NCBI GenBank assembly: GCA_023251455.1
Contig: JAHEYT010000022.1
Location: 124,001 to 188,000, forward strand
DNA: 64,000 nt
Source: Bacteroidota bacterium
Lineage (GTDB): Bacteria > Bacteroidota > Bacteroidia > Bacteroidales > Prolixibacteraceae
Direction of reading: 5' to 3'
A program made the translations under genes and the position numbers. Under the pieces are notes generated by a model. It saw nothing but the letters and a program-made list of their open reading frames with translations, was not told where the DNA came from and searched no databases. The first letter of the stretch is position 1. Each line of letters begins with the position of its first letter. Below, piece by piece: positions 62,332 through 64,000 of this stretch.

Positions 62332-62378
62332 CTTACTTATGTCATACAAGTTACAACTCTTTTGTTAAAAAGTCAAAT

Positions 62379-62885
62379 CTAATTCGTTTTGTACCTGAAT
62401 TTTATCTGTGCCAGATCGTTATTTGCCTTTTCAATTTTTGATTTAAGGGTTTCCTTGAAAGTTTCTAATTTGACAGCCAATTCAGAATCACCCAATGCAA
62501 TCATCTGAACTGCAAGTATACCAGCATTTTGAGCTCCGTTTACTGCTACTGTAGCAACTGGAATTCCGGGAGGCATTTGCACAATCGCCAACAACGAATC
62601 CAGACCGCTTAACGAAGCGTTGATTGGCACTCCAATAACGGGAAGCGTAGTCATAGCAGCAATAACACCCGGCAAATGAGCTGCCATACCTGCTGCAGCA
62701 ATGATAACCTGTATACCTCGGGCTTTGGCTCCTTTAGCAAAAACCTCCACGGCTTCAGGCGTCCGGTGAGCCGACAAAGCATTGATTTCGAAAGGTATCT
62801 CAAACTCATCCAATATTTTAGCTGCCGCTTCCATCACTCCCAGATCGGAAGTACTTCCCATGATAATACTTACTCTTGGTTCCAT
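62379..62885 (-). CDS. purE: N5-carboxyaminoimidazole ribonucleotide mutase
   Basis: It converts N5-CAIR to CAIR in purine synthesis. The 168-residue protein from ATG 62885 (an in-frame TTG at 62909 adds MKKLNSEK and is less likely) has the class I PurE motifs IIMGSTSDLGVM (6-17), ALSAHRTPE (36-44), IAAAGMAAHLPGVIAA near 65 and GVPINASLSGLDSLLAIVQMPPGIPVATVAVN near 92. PurK is not in this window. A terminator follows directly. Confidence 0.93.
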   Translation of the reverse strand: MEPRVSIIMGSTSDLGVMEAAAKILDEFEIPFEINALSAHRTPEAVEVFAKGAKARGIQVIIAAAGMAAHLPGVIAAMTTLPVIGVPINASLSGLDSLLAIVQMPPGIPVATVAVNGAQNAGILAVQMIALGDSELAVKLETFKETLKSKIEKANNDLAQIKFRYKTN

Positions 62886-63005
62886 CTTTTCAGAATTTAA
62901 TTTTTTCAATAGAAATTAGTTTCGTTACTTTGTCGCTTTATTTTCCGGACAAAATTAGTTGAAAATAACCAGAAAAGAACCAAATCTATCTCAATAAAAA
63001 GGCAC

Positions 63006-63551
63006 ATGAAAAACGTAACAATACATGACAAAGAGTTTGAACTTTTTATCACCTATGAAAAGATCAGATCAATCGTTGAAGAAATGGCAGAGAAAATGAA
63101 CAACGATTTCAAAGACAAAAACCCTTTGTTCCTTTGTATTCTGAACGGTTCGTTCATGTTTGCTGCCGAAGTTTTCAAGCGTATTTCATTACTCGACGCT
63201 GAGATATCGTTTATTAAACTGGCCTCATATTCCGGCACAAACACAACAGGTACGGTGAAACAATTAATCGGTCTGAACGAAGATTTGACAGGCCGTACGG
63301 TAATTGTGCTTGAAGACATTGTTGATTCGGGCATTACCATCGCCAATACCATTGAACAAATAAAAGCTAAGAACCCTGCTGATATCAAAATTGCTACTTT
63401 ACTCCTAAAACCCGACGCTCTTCAGGTTAAAGTCCAACTCGATTATATTGGAATCGAAATCCCAAATGATTTTATTGTTGGCTATGGTCTGGATTACGAT
63501 GGAAGAGGGCGCAATTTGATTGACATTTATAAAGTAACCGAAAAAAAGTAA
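63006..63551 (+). CDS. hpt: Hypoxanthine phosphoribosyltransferase
   Basis: A purine-salvage enzyme that makes IMP or GMP from the base and PRPP. The 181-residue protein has the family's CILNGSFMFAAEVFKRI near 42 and the PRPP-binding motif VIVLEDIVDSGITIANTIEQI near 99, and ends with FIVGYGLDYDGRGRNLIDIYK, the base-binding part. It is divergent from purE. The adenylate kinase gene follows after 12 bp, so hpt-adk form an operon concerned with nucleotide supply. Confidence 0.94.
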   Translation: MKNVTIHDKEFELFITYEKIRSIVEEMAEKMNNDFKDKNPLFLCILNGSFMFAAEVFKRISLLDAEISFIKLASYSGTNTTGTVKQLIGLNEDLTGRTVIVLEDIVDSGITIANTIEQIKAKNPADIKIATLLLKPDALQVKVQLDYIGIEIPNDFIVGYGLDYDGRGRNLIDIYKVTEKK

Positions 63552-63563
63552 CCCTATTTTCAA

Positions 63564-64000
63564 ATGTTAAATCTAGTATTATTTGGCCCTCCTGGTGCAG
63601 GAAAAGGCACTCAGGCGGACTTCCTGATTGAGAAGTTCAATCTCATCCACCTTTCAACAGGTGATTTATTGCGCAGCCAGATCGCTGCCGAAACAACACT
63701 TGGTATTGAAGCTAAAAGCTATATGGACAAAGGCTTCCTTGTTCCTGATTCTATCGTTATTGGCATGATCAAATCGAAGCTTCAGGAAAACAAAGGCGCC
63801 AACGGATACATTTTCGATGGTTTTCCTCGAACAGTTGCTCAAGCGAAAGCGCTTGATGAACTGCTTAACGAAAATGAAACCCCGGTTTCAGGCATGTTGT
63901 GTCTGTTAGTTGAAAACGAAGAGCTAATCAAACGGTTGCTATTCCGTGGAAAAACATCCGGTCGCCCCGACGATCAGGACGTTTCGATCATCGAAAACCG
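63564..64000 (+). CDS. adk: Adenylate kinase, partial (C-terminus beyond the window)
   Basis: It interconverts ATP plus AMP with two ADP. The first 145 codons are present: MLNLVLFGPPGAGKGTQADF with P-loop GPPGAGKGT (residues 8-16), STGDLLRSQI (31-40), the AMP-binding GYIFDGFPRTVAQAKAL (about 80-96) and RLLFRGKTSGRPDD (near 130), where the LID begins. The RGKTSGRPDDQD segment shows the short LID typical of enzymes without the zinc cysteines. The frame is open to the last base of the window. Confidence 0.95.
   Translation, partial: MLNLVLFGPPGAGKGTQADFLIEKFNLIHLSTGDLLRSQIAAETTLGIEAKSYMDKGFLVPDSIVIGMIKSKLQENKGANGYIFDGFPRTVAQAKALDELLNENETPVSGMLCLLVENEELIKRLLFRGKTSGRPDDQDVSIIEN

Overview
The window looks like a stretch of chromosome from a Bacteroidota (Bacteroidetes) bacterium, most likely in the Bacteroidales/Marinilabiliales group. 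Several things point there: the purH-mreB-mreC-mreD-mrdA-rodA order, a Porin_10 outer-membrane protein, a Bacteroidetes-type ParC/ParE pair, a HhH/beta-barrel protein, AT-rich translation starts with few Shine-Dalgarno boxes, and several promoters of the TTG-N19..21-TAnnTTTG type. No tRNA, rRNA, CRISPR array, prophage or complete insertion sequence was seen. Gene content is mostly housekeeping, but the intergenic space is unusually rich in short repeated and palindromic elements.

Region 1 (1-6.5 kb, minus strand) is a branched-chain amino-acid operon: leuA - leuC - a four-helix-bundle (S23/IVP) gene - leuD - a Leptospira-type citramalate synthase (cimA) - a cut-off methyltransferase. In front of leuA is a complete attenuator: a 23-residue Leu/Ile-rich leader peptide, an antiterminator arm that overlaps its stop codon, and a rho-independent terminator. 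Region 2 (6.8-12.7 kb, plus) holds homoserine dehydrogenase, an ICMT-like membrane methyltransferase, a sugar O-methyltransferase-like gene, a secreted M28 peptidase, a GIY-YIG pseudogene and a small exported glycine-zipper protein.

Region 3 (12.9-19.8 kb) is a 2-oxoacid dehydrogenase operon on the minus strand (E2 - E3 - a broken S23/IVP gene - fused E1 alpha/beta). A GntR/UTRA regulator is divergent from it, with a palindromic candidate operator between them. Region 4 (20-30.3 kb) has lysC, a cold-shock gene, an MBL-fold hydrolase, aroK, parC, parE and a Porin_10 gene. Region 5 (30.3-36.8 kb) has a NudL-like hydrolase, two FtsX-type permeases, a flippase-like membrane protein, rsmA and a secreted DUF1080 protein.

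Region 6 (37.2-44.6 kb, plus) is purH followed by the rod-shape/elongasome operon mreBCD-mrdA-rodA. Region 7 (44.6-53.7 kb) has acpH-like, a PfkB sugar kinase, an EamA transporter, the lysS-gpsA-pgi operon and recJ. Region 8 (54-64 kb) has a uracil/xanthine permease, a CobW-type GTPase, a split LysO lysine exporter, a HAD phosphatase, an acyltransferase, an outer-membrane barrel pair, purE, hpt and the start of adk.

The most interesting material is (a) the leu/cim attenuator, readable to the base; (b) two unrelated-subfamily S23/IVP four-helix-bundle genes, each sitting inside a metabolic operon and each bracketed by near-identical repeats (35-bp direct repeats in one, about 31-bp inverted repeats in the other), which suggests small mobile cassettes; and (c) at least seven dispersed intergenic repeat families, two of which keep their hairpins through compensatory base changes.
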